Shown here piece after piece: positions 24,483 through 33,071 of a stretch of DNA of 42,500 nucleotides. The notes under the pieces are model-generated. The model worked only from the letters and a program-made list of their open reading frames with translations, did not search any database and was not told the DNA's origin. Location: positions 1 to 42,500 of the forward strand of contig CAZZKJ010000019.1 of NCBI GenBank assembly GCA_964654695.1, in the 5' to 3' direction. Origin of the DNA: CAZZKJ01 sp964654695 (GTDB lineage: Bacteria > Krumholzibacteriota > Krumholzibacteriia > WVZY01). The translations under genes and the position numbers were made by a program. Every line of letters starts with the position of its first letter. Position 1 is the first letter of the stretch.

Positions 24483-26315
24483 TTACCATAAATTACGTAT
24501 CGGAATCGAGTAAAGCCCATCGTTATCGAAACCCAACCACAAAATGCCTCCGTCGTCAATTAAAGCCGACACCATGCGTTCACTGCTTATTCCATCTTCA
24601 GATCCTATTATTCTGGTGAAAGACCCGCTAATCAGCATCAATCCCCGTTGCGCTCCGATATAGAATCTTCCATCTTCGTCTTCAACCACCCCGATGCATT
24701 CGCCCACGCTGTTGGGGGCGGGTCCGAATTCTCGAATCCATCCAATTTTATCCCGGTAGGACCATAAGTGCTTACGAGTCAACAATAAAGGCATACCACT
24801 CCCATTGATGGTCATATCAATTACGCCACCTGTTTCGAACGAATCGGTCGCCATAGTGGTCCATTTTCTGCCATCAAAGGTGGAAACCTCATTTTGCCTG
24901 CCCAGAGCCCAGATCCGGTTAAAGCGGTCAACTGCAAGTTTTTCAACGGGTCCGATCCCGATTTCATCAGCCGAACCGCAGAGAAGCCAGAAATCGCCGT
25001 CGTTTCTGAAAATATCGCCTTTCAGAGATCCCGCCCACAATTGCCCCAAATGGTCAAAGATCGTGGAGAGTATGTAATTATCCATACCCCTTGCCGGCGG
25101 GATCATAGGCAAAAATCCATCTCTCATTTCCCGGAATATCCCCCATCTCGTTGACACCAAAGCAGTTCCATCGGCGGAAACCGCGATCGTCACGGGTGCG
25201 CCGGGCAAGTCGATTCTTTCCATACCTGTACCATCCATAAGCAAAAGCTCGCTTCCGCAGGATACAAGCATATGTCCGGATGAGTATTTTTCGATAGCCT
25301 CGATATGATTAGATGGAAGAGAGGATGTCAGTTCGAATTTCCGGATTTTTCCCTCTGCAATTTTAACAAACATCCCTTCCGCAGATCCGAAATAAACGTT
25401 CCCCGAAGAATCCGAAAACGCGCAACGCCATTTGGCACCGCGAATATCCGGATCTTCATCGCCCATAACCGTCCAATCGCCGTACCTGTATGCAGCTATG
25501 CGGCCGTATCTACCTGCCGCCCAGAGAGTTTGGTCGGACGAAATAGTGAAGGCCGCTATATCATTATCATCGAATATACCTCTGAGCGGAACCCTTGTGG
25601 CCCTTCGACCGTTGAAGCCGTATATCCCCTTTTTGCCAACGATAAAAAAAATCGTTCCGTCATCATTCCGGGCGATACTTTTTATTGAGCCTCGCGGTAT
25701 TCCGAAACCGGCCTGGTAGCTTACCCATGCACTGTCCTTGAATGCGCAAAGACCCATTGAAGTCCCAAAATAAACCGTCTCTTCGCCGTCGGGGAAAACG
25801 GCGAATACGTTATTATCGATCAGCGAATCCGCTTTTGTTATCACGTTTAATGAACCCCCGCGGAGAATGGAGGCTCCCCGCCCGAACAATCCCAGAAAGA
25901 CCGCACCGTCTGATCCGAAAGTGATCGACCTGATATCCTCAAAACATCTGCACTGCTTGCGGGAATATACCGAGATCCTGTTTTGCCCGAAAATACTCAA
26001 CCCTTTGTCTGTGCCCACATATACTTCATTAGCTTTTCCGGTAATCATACGTATGGAATTCGATGGAAGGGTCCGGCCCGTTGTTATCCTGCCCGCGGTT
26101 TCTTCCAGCAGAAGATCATAGAGTACCACCCCACCGTTCGTACCCAGCCACAGCGTATCGTTATGTGCATAAATAGTTCTTATATCGCTGTTATTTCCGT
26201 AGTGCACAAAACCGGCATTAACGGTATTTGCCTTAAGCGCCTGCACCGGCAATACCAACAGATACAATAGGGCTGAATAAAAAAAGAAAGTTTTTTTTCG
26301 AGAAATGATATTCAT
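24483..26315 (-). CDS. Secreted protein of fourteen Reg_prop-type repeats (two predicted seven-bladed propellers)
   Basis: 610 residues starting at ATG 26315, chosen because MNIISRKKTFFFYSALLYLL... is a clear signal peptide ending near VQA-LKA; the frame is open upstream to 26621 but that part is not protein-like. The rest is made of about fourteen short repeats of the pattern W-x-G-x4-G-(L/I)-x3, for example DTLWLGTNGGVVLYD, NEVYVGTDKGLSIFG, ETVYFGTSMGLCAFKD, GQLWAGSLKGDIF, GRFYIGAQRGLMLI and GILWLGFDNDGLYSI. In hybrid two-component systems fourteen such repeats build two seven-bladed propellers that sense glycans. Here there is no Y_Y_Y domain, membrane helix or kinase. Single gene with its own terminator, divergent from the lipid kinase. 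Confidence 0.8.
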   Translation of the reverse strand: MNIISRKKTFFFYSALLYLLVLPVQALKANTVNAGFVHYGNNSDIRTIYAHNDTLWLGTNGGVVLYDLLLEETAGRITTGRTLPSNSIRMITGKANEVYVGTDKGLSIFGQNRISVYSRKQCRCFEDIRSITFGSDGAVFLGLFGRGASILRGGSLNVITKADSLIDNNVFAVFPDGEETVYFGTSMGLCAFKDSAWVSYQAGFGIPRGSIKSIARNDDGTIFFIVGKKGIYGFNGRRATRVPLRGIFDDNDIAAFTISSDQTLWAAGRYGRIAAYRYGDWTVMGDEDPDIRGAKWRCAFSDSSGNVYFGSAEGMFVKIAEGKIRKFELTSSLPSNHIEAIEKYSSGHMLVSCGSELLLMDGTGMERIDLPGAPVTIAVSADGTALVSTRWGIFREMRDGFLPMIPPARGMDNYILSTIFDHLGQLWAGSLKGDIFRNDGDFWLLCGSADEIGIGPVEKLAVDRFNRIWALGRQNEVSTFDGRKWTTMATDSFETGGVIDMTINGSGMPLLLTRKHLWSYRDKIGWIREFGPAPNSVGECIGVVEDEDGRFYIGAQRGLMLISGSFTRIIGSEDGISSERMVSALIDDGGILWLGFDNDGLYSIPIRNLW

Positions 26316-26460
26316 ATGCGTGGAAATCTGCGACGGATCTGCATCCATGTTTCCAACGAAGTGAAAACAAGTATTTCCTTGCCTTTCGAAAACCCGTTTG
26401 ATTGACTCTACAAGGTAAAAGGACGAACTTGCAAGGCAAATAACAAATTGGAGGCCGTTC

Positions 26461-27378
26461 ATGCGAATCGCCGTAATTGCAAATCCCAACGCGGGGCGCG
26501 GAAAGACCAGGCGTTTTATCGATCGTATATCCGCAGACTTGGACGGCTTCGGGCATGATGTATCCATGCATATCACATCCGAACCGGGCCATGCCGAAGA
26601 ACTTGCCCGTTCGCTGGCCACCGATAATGATATAATAGCTGCGGCGGGTGGCGACGGTACGGTTCACGAAATAGTAAACGGGTTGATGCCTGACCCCATA
26701 CCGCTCGTTATCATTCCACTCGGTTCAGGAAACGATATCGCAAGGGTTATAAACTGCCCCCGAGATGCCGCCCAGATGCTCGGGGCCGTCGACGAGGGAC
26801 TTGGTCTAAGGCTGGATATTCTGGATTTGGGATTCAGATACTGTATCAACAGTGCAGGAATAGGATTTGAAGCACAGGTAACTTTTGAAAGCCGGCGTAT
26901 CAAGCGCCTGCGGGGCATTCCCCTGTATCTTACCGCCGCTTTTAAAGCACTGGTCAGGCCCGAACGCCTGGCCTGCAGGATAACCCTTGGCACGGGCGAT
27001 GTCATAGAGGGCGAAAAACTAATGATAAGCATCGGCAACGGCGTGAGTGCCGGAGGCGGTTTCTTCCTCACTCCCAATGCCTATCCCGATGACGGGCTGG
27101 CAGATATCTGCGTCGTAGATCCTATGAACAGAGTAAGAATTATGGAAATGCTGCCCAAGGTCATGAGGGGAAAACATACAAAAAACCGGTCGGTAAAAAT
27201 GCGCAGGGTGCAATCATTGTCATTGGAATCTTCAGAACCATTTCACCTGCATATAGACGGAGAATATTTCGGCAGGGAAAAAACCCGGCTTAACGTAGCA
27301 GTGATTAAAAGAACACTTCCCTTAATATGCCGTCCCGGGGGCATACATTTACAAAAACTGCAGAAAATACAGATCTAA
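26461..27378 (+). CDS. YegS/DagK-family lipid kinase
   Basis: 305-residue diacylglycerol/sphingosine-kinase-fold protein that phosphorylates a lipid with ATP at the cytoplasmic membrane. Motifs: AVIANPNAGRGKT (4-16), AAGGDGTVHEIVNGLM (61-76, the nucleotide site), PLGSGNDIAR (86-95), and in the C-terminal domain SIGNGVSAGGGFFLTPNAYPDDGLADI and HIDGEYFG. GGAGG lies 6 nt before the ATG. It is divergent from the propeller gene (145 nt between starts) and convergent with the next gene, only 19 nt away. The lipid substrate is unknown; diacylglycerol recycling is the usual role in Gram-positive bacteria (DgkB). Confidence 0.92.
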   Translation: MRIAVIANPNAGRGKTRRFIDRISADLDGFGHDVSMHITSEPGHAEELARSLATDNDIIAAAGGDGTVHEIVNGLMPDPIPLVIIPLGSGNDIARVINCPRDAAQMLGAVDEGLGLRLDILDLGFRYCINSAGIGFEAQVTFESRRIKRLRGIPLYLTAAFKALVRPERLACRITLGTGDVIEGEKLMISIGNGVSAGGGFFLTPNAYPDDGLADICVVDPMNRVRIMEMLPKVMRGKHTKNRSVKMRRVQSLSLESSEPFHLHIDGEYFGREKTRLNVAVIKRTLPLICRPGGIHLQKLQKIQI

Positions 27379-27397
27379 GAACCCCCCTCATACGGAA

Positions 27398-29098
27398 TCA
27401 CCTGTTCAAACCGGGAGGATCTTTGCTGATCGACCCGACTGCCTTCCCCAGGCGAAACGACATCCACTGCTGAATCCCGGCTTCTCCGGAGCCCAGATTC
27501 TCAACCCTGTTTTTCTCAATGAGATCTCCCAGAAAAAGCTTAATTACGTTCCTGCGGTCCATGATCACGTCAACGCCCTCGGCTTCGACGTATTTCATGA
27601 GATTCCCTTTTTGGATCGCTTCCATAGCCCTGCGGTTTACTTTGCCGTCAAGATTGACGACACGGCGGCCGGACAGATAGCCAATTGCCCCGCATTGGAA
27701 CGCACCTATGGTCTCAGCTTTATTAGTATGGATTTCAGCCCATTTAGCAACATCATAGAAGCAGTAGACAGGCTTGGAACGGAATGCCTGAGAATAGCTC
27801 ATATACGCAAACAGAAACACATATATGCCTGTAAATACAAAGGCGGTTCTTCTTATCCAGCTGGACCTGGCAGCCATAACCCCGCCGAAAATTTTATCTA
27901 TCAATATCCCGACATATATGCACAGGACAAAATAGATTGGATAATAATACCTTATGAAAAAGAAAAAACCGAATACATAAAAAGAATACGCGCAGATAAG
28001 AAGAACTGAAAAAACGAGAAGGAAATTGAGCTCTTTGAGCTTATTATATCCAGGATTTCGTCTGGACTTCACAAAGCAGGATGTTACAAATCCCAAAAAC
28101 CCCATTAAACCTATCGTGCCCGCGAACTGCCAGATTCTTAAGCCTCCGAGAGATCCGCCAATTCGATCCAGGATCCGGTACAGGGCCTGAAGAGGAGGAA
28201 CGAGCTTCAGAACTGAAATTGAATGGAACACCTGATACTCGTAAAAAGAATATCCCGGAGACGGCCCGGGATCGGCCGCCGGAATAATATTGAAAAAAGG
28301 AGCGTAAGCCAGAGACAAGAAACGCGTAGCCCTGCCGCTGTCCATCATTATTGTTCCCATTTGAATGTAATTGAAAATCAGCCAAGGCAAAAAAACCACA
28401 ATCACGGCAGATACAAGCGCAAAAACTCCCGTAAGGGCTCGCGGCGGGGCAGATCGCCTGCGCAGCAAACAGAGGTAATCCAAAACGATTGCCAGGATGA
28501 GAATTATCTCATCAACGCGGGCAAGCATGGTGAGACCCAGGAGGACTCCCAGCATGATGAAATTACGCAAAGACGGATTGTCTGCGCCTCTAATGTTTTT
28601 GATGTAAAAATACACCGACCAAACGAACAAAAACAGGGCCAGGGAAGTCTCCAATCCGTTCGCCCCCTGCTTGATCACCAGCGCCGACATCGACCAGGCG
28701 GCCGCGATGGCCAGCGCAATCGATTCGCGAACGTATCTGCGGGCAATAAGCAGCATGAACACCGCACTAATAACCGTGAACACCGCCGAAAATGACAGCG
28801 CAATTTTAACAGGAATTGTCAGGCTTGAAGGGAAAACCATGTATACCGGAACAAGAAGAAATACGTAGAGCGGTTGAAAGCCGTTTGTTGAATGGATTCC
28901 GTCAAAAGAACTACCCAGACCTGAGGCAATATTTTGGGCAATCTTGAAAGCATAGAAACTATCGTCGCAGAGAAAACCGTTTTTGGCGAGAACGCCAAAA
29001 TCCTGCCAGGCGATCAGCAAGTGAAACGCAAGAATAGAGAAAAAAACACCCGCGACCAGCGGAAAGTGCCGCCGACGCTCCCGTAACATTGCAGGCAT
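27398..29098 (-). CDS. GT-C-fold (GT39/ArnT-like) membrane glycosyltransferase candidate
   Basis: 566 residues with about ten to twelve membrane helices and a soluble C-terminal part. The first periplasmic loop carries GFLCDDSFYAFKIAQNIASG (41-60), with the Asp pair expected of a GT-C catalytic loop, and STNGFQPLYVFLLVP (70-84), wording common in PMT/ArnT-like proteins. The C-terminal region (about 445-565) contains FQCGAIGYLSGRRVVNLDGKV, found in many uncharacterised proteins of this group. It would use a lipid-linked sugar outside the membrane. ATG 29098 has AAGG 6 nt upstream and a good promoter about 90 nt upstream. Substrate unknown. Confidence 0.75.
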   Translation of the reverse strand: MPAMLRERRRHFPLVAGVFFSILAFHLLIAWQDFGVLAKNGFLCDDSFYAFKIAQNIASGLGSSFDGIHSTNGFQPLYVFLLVPVYMVFPSSLTIPVKIALSFSAVFTVISAVFMLLIARRYVRESIALAIAAAWSMSALVIKQGANGLETSLALFLFVWSVYFYIKNIRGADNPSLRNFIMLGVLLGLTMLARVDEIILILAIVLDYLCLLRRRSAPPRALTGVFALVSAVIVVFLPWLIFNYIQMGTIMMDSGRATRFLSLAYAPFFNIIPAADPGPSPGYSFYEYQVFHSISVLKLVPPLQALYRILDRIGGSLGGLRIWQFAGTIGLMGFLGFVTSCFVKSRRNPGYNKLKELNFLLVFSVLLICAYSFYVFGFFFFIRYYYPIYFVLCIYVGILIDKIFGGVMAARSSWIRRTAFVFTGIYVFLFAYMSYSQAFRSKPVYCFYDVAKWAEIHTNKAETIGAFQCGAIGYLSGRRVVNLDGKVNRRAMEAIQKGNLMKYVEAEGVDVIMDRRNVIKLFLGDLIEKNRVENLGSGEAGIQQWMSFRLGKAVGSISKDPPGLNR

Positions 29099-29182
29099 GT
29101 TTAACCTTGGCAGTTGTCGTTGAGCAAACCCTTTCTTTACGCGCTTTTGAGCCCGCAGGATTTAATAGGAAGAATTGGCTAT

Positions 29183-29211
29183 ATGCTAGCGCAAAAACAC
29201 GTCTTTGTCAA
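29183..29211 (-). promoter_or_regulatory. Sigma-70-type promoter for the GT39-like gene
   Basis: Minus-strand TTGACA (29211-29206, perfect), 17-nt spacer, TAGCAT (29188-29183, four of six). The predicted leader is about 78 nt. It lies in the 154-nt gap after the neighbouring membrane-protein gene, so the two large membrane genes may be transcribed separately. Confidence 0.6.
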
Positions 29212-29252
29212 GGTGCTGGGTCCCGCGGCACGCTATCCTCCTTTCCCGCCGC

Positions 29253-31268
29253 TTACTTGTATTTAATAGAGATGTTTTTCATGCCGTTTGGCTTGATTCC
29301 TATAAAAGGCACCGGATCCGATCCAACTCCTACAGGGTATATCTCGGCACGGCCTGCCGCATTCAAAGCATCGACCCAATGGTATTTCAAAATGAATTCG
29401 TTCAGCACTCCATGCACCAAAACATGGATTTCGTCCAAGCGCGCCTCAACATCGACACGGGCTCCGTCATTCTTTATAATCGCGGAGGAACAAACGTACG
29501 GCACCTTCCAGAGCACGTATTGACCGTCTGTCCAGGTTTGCTCCAGCATTCCCAGCTTTACAAGAAGACCGGCGGATTTTTTGGTGGCGGAAAGAACAGC
29601 GGCGACATTATACCGCTCCAGTATTTCAAGAAAATCATCAGGGCTATACGCCGACAATTTCTTGCCAAAAGCACTTTCATTGCTGAATGATGCATAGTGA
29701 TGATCCAGAAATGTATTCGGATAGGGCCCGCCGATCTGTTCTACTCCCGTAAGGGCTGGGAGCAATCCGGGCAGATGGAAGTTCCCGTATAAACGCGCCG
29801 GCCCATCTTCTATCATCAGCCTGCCGCTGCCAAAAGAATTATTTTTTAATACTTCCACAAGACCGGCAACCGCAGCGGGCATTCTGGTAGTAATTCGGTG
29901 CTGATGTCTGGTTCTCGCCGCAATAAATCCTCCCCATAAAGGGAGTACGATAAGCATGATAAATAGAACCCGCTGCACCGCCTCCGGCAGCAGGCGCTTT
30001 TTTTCTATGTAGTCGAATAACCAGGACACGGCACTTCCGGCCAGCGGGGACAGAAAAAAGAACATAGTCAGAAAAAACCTGCCTGGTTCCATCTGGTTTA
30101 CCCCCGGGATCAAATGACCGTACGAAGCTATGACAAACATCGCGGCGGCTCCCAGGGTCGGAGGCAAAATCCGGTTCAGGCGTTTAGCACGTACACTAAA
30201 AAAAGCCCCCGCCGCGGATAAAATTACTAATGTCAGGGCCGGGGCGCACTCCATTTTGAACAGCAGGGATAGCGTATCCCCTGCTCCCTGCAGCTGAAAA
30301 TAAGCGGTGGAAGAAGTTTTGTACTTTATGTTGGAAAAAAATGGAATCAGCCAAACGGCATTTACGGCCAGGACCGCGGCGCACCAGAGAATAAACTCCG
30401 CGGCTCGCTTGGACTTGATATGCCGTCTCTCGGTGATCGCCACTGCAATTAGCAGGGCGGGAAGGATAACCACGGCCGTGGGATGAACGAAAAATGAAAG
30501 ACAGCCAAAAATGAAAAATTTCCGCCATTTTCCTTCGGCCAGGAATTTCTTGAAAAGCCCGCTCACATAAAACGATAGATGACTTACGAAAATAAAACTG
30601 AACATTCCCGCGAACCGAAAATCACTCGCGTAAGGCCGTCCGAAATGCCAGAAAACCAGAAATGATATCAGCCCCAGGATGCTTTCCCTGAAAGAGAATC
30701 CCAGCAGCCGGCTTCCCCGGTAAATAGTGAAGACCATAGATATATAGCAGATCAGCAAAAATAGCTTGAGCGCTCTTGCGGCATTGACAATACGCACGAG
30801 AGAACAAAAGAGCTCCGCCCCTTTCATATCGATATCAAAGATCGATCCGGCCGGATATCCCGCCATGAAATAAGGATCGTAATGATCCAGCCGGAAATTT
30901 CGGGGGAACACATCCCGTGCCGATTCAGCCTGATAATAGTGAATCGCATGATCGAGCGTTAAAACCGGTTTATCATCGATTATGAAATCCGGAGGAAAAA
31001 AGAAAAAAATCGCAAGAACATGAATCAGCAGTACGATACCCAGAATTTGCCGCTCTTTCCCTTCACCCAAACCTGTAGAATTCGTTAACGACTTGATTAC
31101 AAAGAAAAGTGCCAGGGTTCCCAGGGATAGGCAAATGATCGCCGTTTCTAAACTCCAATGATAATTATCTCCGCCCCGTGTAACCCAGATAATCAAGGCC
31201 AGGGCGGCCGCAAGCAAAGGGATAACTTGCATAACGCCGCGGTCAAGTTTATTCTTAGCTGTTCTCAT
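29253..31268 (-). CDS. Large polytopic membrane protein, possible GT-C-type or PTPS-related family
   Basis: 671 residues with about thirteen hydrophobic helices and a soluble C-terminal domain (about 460-671). After the third helix a loop reads LTLDHAIHYYQAESARDVFP (103-122) and DPYFMAGYPAGSIFDI (131-146). An Asp-His-x-x-His-Tyr segment followed by an aromatic-rich GYP motif is usual in the membrane proteins once named 6-pyruvoyl-tetrahydropterin synthase-related, which resemble GT-C glycosyltransferases. No enzymatic activity can be shown. It starts 54 nt from the divergent EamA gene, and is followed at 154 nt by the GT39-like gene, so a joint role in glycan assembly is plausible but unproven. 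Confidence 0.6.
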   Translation of the reverse strand: MRTAKNKLDRGVMQVIPLLAAALALIIWVTRGGDNYHWSLETAIICLSLGTLALFFVIKSLTNSTGLGEGKERQILGIVLLIHVLAIFFFFPPDFIIDDKPVLTLDHAIHYYQAESARDVFPRNFRLDHYDPYFMAGYPAGSIFDIDMKGAELFCSLVRIVNAARALKLFLLICYISMVFTIYRGSRLLGFSFRESILGLISFLVFWHFGRPYASDFRFAGMFSFIFVSHLSFYVSGLFKKFLAEGKWRKFFIFGCLSFFVHPTAVVILPALLIAVAITERRHIKSKRAAEFILWCAAVLAVNAVWLIPFFSNIKYKTSSTAYFQLQGAGDTLSLLFKMECAPALTLVILSAAGAFFSVRAKRLNRILPPTLGAAAMFVIASYGHLIPGVNQMEPGRFFLTMFFFLSPLAGSAVSWLFDYIEKKRLLPEAVQRVLFIMLIVLPLWGGFIAARTRHQHRITTRMPAAVAGLVEVLKNNSFGSGRLMIEDGPARLYGNFHLPGLLPALTGVEQIGGPYPNTFLDHHYASFSNESAFGKKLSAYSPDDFLEILERYNVAAVLSATKKSAGLLVKLGMLEQTWTDGQYVLWKVPYVCSSAIIKNDGARVDVEARLDEIHVLVHGVLNEFILKYHWVDALNAAGRAEIYPVGVGSDPVPFIGIKPNGMKNISIKYK

Positions 31269-31322
31269 AAGGCCTCAGCGTCTTTTATACTCGAACCGGC
31301 CCGCAGCCGGGCATGGATACCA

Positions 31323-32264
31323 GTGAACAAAGCTGCAAAAATAGTCATATATTCGGCCCTCTGCCTGATATGGAGTTCTACGTGGATAATGATCAAAATA
31401 GGCCTGGATGGCGCTCCTCCCATTACCAGCGCGGGTATTCGTTTTATGATAGCATCTCTGATCATATTTGCAATTCTCGTTGCGAGAAGAATCAAAATCC
31501 CGCTTACCGGAAAATTCCTTCTGCTCTCGCTTTTTCTCGGTATTGCCCAGATGGGAATTCCCTATGCTCTGGTTTATTGGGGTGAGCAATATATACCCTC
31601 CGGTTTAACTGCCGTTCTTTTCAGCATAATGCCTCTTGGAGTTGCCGTTCTCGCGCGTTTTATACTGGGGGATCCTCTGACGGCATCAAAAGCGGCAGGG
31701 ATAATAGTCGGCTCGGCGGGGCTGGTGGTCATCTTCTCGCACAGCTTCGCCATCACCGGTGATAGAACCATGCTCGGCATGGCTGCAATAGTGCTCAGCG
31801 CGCTGCTGGCGAGCTTATCTTCCGTGATTGTCAAAAAGCATGCTTTTAATTATCATCCATTCGCGTCCATTTTTCTTCCCATTACTTTCGGCGCGATTCT
31901 CCTATTGGCATCCGGATTAGCTTTGGAGAGACACCGAGACTTCGACATGAACGGAACGGTCGTATTGAGTATTATCTATTTAAGCGTTCTGGGCACCGTC
32001 GGCGCCTTCGCTCTTTATTTCTGGATCATAAAGCATATCGATGTAACACTTCTGTCCTACCAGACCTTTATAATACCCGTGCTGGCATGTTTTTTTGGCT
32101 GGATCTTTTTGGACGAAAAAGTGACCTTTCGAACACTGATAGGAGCCGCTATGATCTTTTCGGGAATAGGTCTTGCAATGATAAAAAAGCGCGAGACTGT
32201 AATGGAGAAAAAACAGGATCATGAAATCTCTGCTCGAACAAGCTGCAAAACTGCTCAAGAATAG
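31323..32264 (+). CDS. EamA/DMT-family transporter
   Basis: 313-residue inner-membrane protein with about ten helices in two homologous EamA halves. The first half has SALCLIWSSTWIMIKIGL, GIRFMIASLIIFAILV and YALVYWGEQYIPSGLTAVLFSIMPLGVA; the second begins near MLGMAAIVLSALLASLSSVIV and contains VLGTVGAFALYFWIIKHI and LLSYQTFIIPVLACFFGWIFLDE. Members export or import small metabolites such as amino acids; the substrate cannot be predicted. I start at GTG 31323 so that the protein begins just before helix one; the frame extends to 31158, overlapping the divergent gene, without support. Its last 44 nt overlap the sirtuin gene. Confidence 0.88.
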   Translation: MNKAAKIVIYSALCLIWSSTWIMIKIGLDGAPPITSAGIRFMIASLIIFAILVARRIKIPLTGKFLLLSLFLGIAQMGIPYALVYWGEQYIPSGLTAVLFSIMPLGVAVLARFILGDPLTASKAAGIIVGSAGLVVIFSHSFAITGDRTMLGMAAIVLSALLASLSSVIVKKHAFNYHPFASIFLPITFGAILLLASGLALERHRDFDMNGTVVLSIIYLSVLGTVGAFALYFWIIKHIDVTLLSYQTFIIPVLACFFGWIFLDEKVTFRTLIGAAMIFSGIGLAMIKKRETVMEKKQDHEISARTSCKTAQE

Positions 32265-32964
32265 CCGCTTTCCAGTAATATCTACGGGCGCAGGCATGTC
32301 CCAAGAAAGCGGCATTCCCACATTCAGGGATGCCCCCAACAGCCTTTGGGGAAATTTCAACCCTGAAAAACTCGCCTCGAAGAATGGCTTTTTGAATAAT
32401 CCTCCGCTTGTATGGCGCTGGTACTTGGAGAGACAGCGAATGATAGCGCAGGCCGAGCCTAATCCCGGACATATAGCTGTCGCCCGGCTGGAAAAAATGT
32501 TCGACTCGTTCGTCCTCATAACGCAGAATATCGACGACCTGCACCGCAAGGCCGGCTCGAAAAACATTGTCGAACTACATGGGAATATTTTCCGATACAA
32601 GTGCTTCGACAACGAACATCCGGTTTTAGAGCTTCCAGACGATAATAACGTTCCACCAATGTGCCGGTGCGGATCCTTGATAAGACCGGACGTTGTCTGG
32701 TTCGGGGAGCCGCTTCCCGAATACGCGGTTACACAGGCCTTCGCAGCAATCTCGAAATGTGACACAATTCTCGTTATAGGCACTTCCGGTACCGTTTACC
32801 CTGCCGCATCTTTTCCGTCTCTTGCCCATGAAAAAGGAGCGGCGGTTATCGAGATCAACCCGCAGGACAGCCTGAGCAGCAGAGGGGCGGATATCTTTCT
32901 CAAGGGACCGGCCGCTCAACTGCTCCCCCGTCTGCTAGAGGAAATGGATATTGAATCCATTTAA
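32221..32964 (+). CDS. cobB: Class III sirtuin, NAD-dependent protein deacylase
   Basis: 247-residue Sir2 protein that removes acyl groups from lysine using NAD. Motifs are STGAGMSQESGIPTFRD (21-37), TQNIDDLH (101-108), the catalytic His120 in ELHGNIF, RPDVVWFGE (155-163) and IGTSGTVYPAA (186-196). Tyr68-x2-Arg71 (YLER) matches the Tyr/Arg pair that lets CobB/SIRT5-type enzymes take succinyl- or malonyl-lysine. The zinc region has only three cysteines, C128, C148 and C150, where four are usual; the second position is Asn131. The ATG lies 44 nt inside the EamA gene, so the two are probably translated together. Confidence 0.9.
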   Translation: MKSLLEQAAKLLKNSRFPVISTGAGMSQESGIPTFRDAPNSLWGNFNPEKLASKNGFLNNPPLVWRWYLERQRMIAQAEPNPGHIAVARLEKMFDSFVLITQNIDDLHRKAGSKNIVELHGNIFRYKCFDNEHPVLELPDDNNVPPMCRCGSLIRPDVVWFGEPLPEYAVTQAFAAISKCDTILVIGTSGTVYPAASFPSLAHEKGAAVIEINPQDSLSSRGADIFLKGPAAQLLPRLLEEMDIESI

Positions 32965-32987
32965 AAAGATTTTGTTTTGGAGAAATA

Positions 32988-33002
32988 ATATCAATTTGAT
33001 AT
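32988..33002. repeat. Perfect 15-nt palindrome upstream of the FlgD-domain gene
   Basis: Arms ATATCAA and TTGATAT flank a single T without mismatch. It lies just upstream of the candidate promoter at 33020-33050, a position where an activator or repressor could bind. Layout (7-1-7) is the same as the palindrome before ffh, but the sequence differs. Confidence 0.45.
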
Positions 33003-33019
33003 CATGCTCTGGTTTTCGG

Positions 33020-33050
33020 TTGAGGACCGGCTTATAGTATTTGGTATATT
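33020..33050 (+). promoter_or_regulatory. Candidate promoter for the FlgD-domain/PorV-like pair
   Basis: TTGAGG (33020-33025) and TATATT (33045-33050, five of six) are separated by 19 nt, slightly longer than ideal. It sits 22 nt before the ATG of the secreted protein. Supported mainly by position. Confidence 0.35.
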
Positions 33051-33071
33051 CATCATTAAAGAGACTGCCAC

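Noticed and set aside
26316..26460. CCTTGC/GCAAGG inverted pair in the divergent spacer of the propeller and lipid kinase genes
   Set aside because: Six-base arms over fifty bases apart are expected by chance.
31980..32783. Minus-strand open frame of 267 codons across the EamA gene and the sirtuin gene
   Set aside because: Both plus-strand genes carry clear family motifs; the antisense frame shows none.
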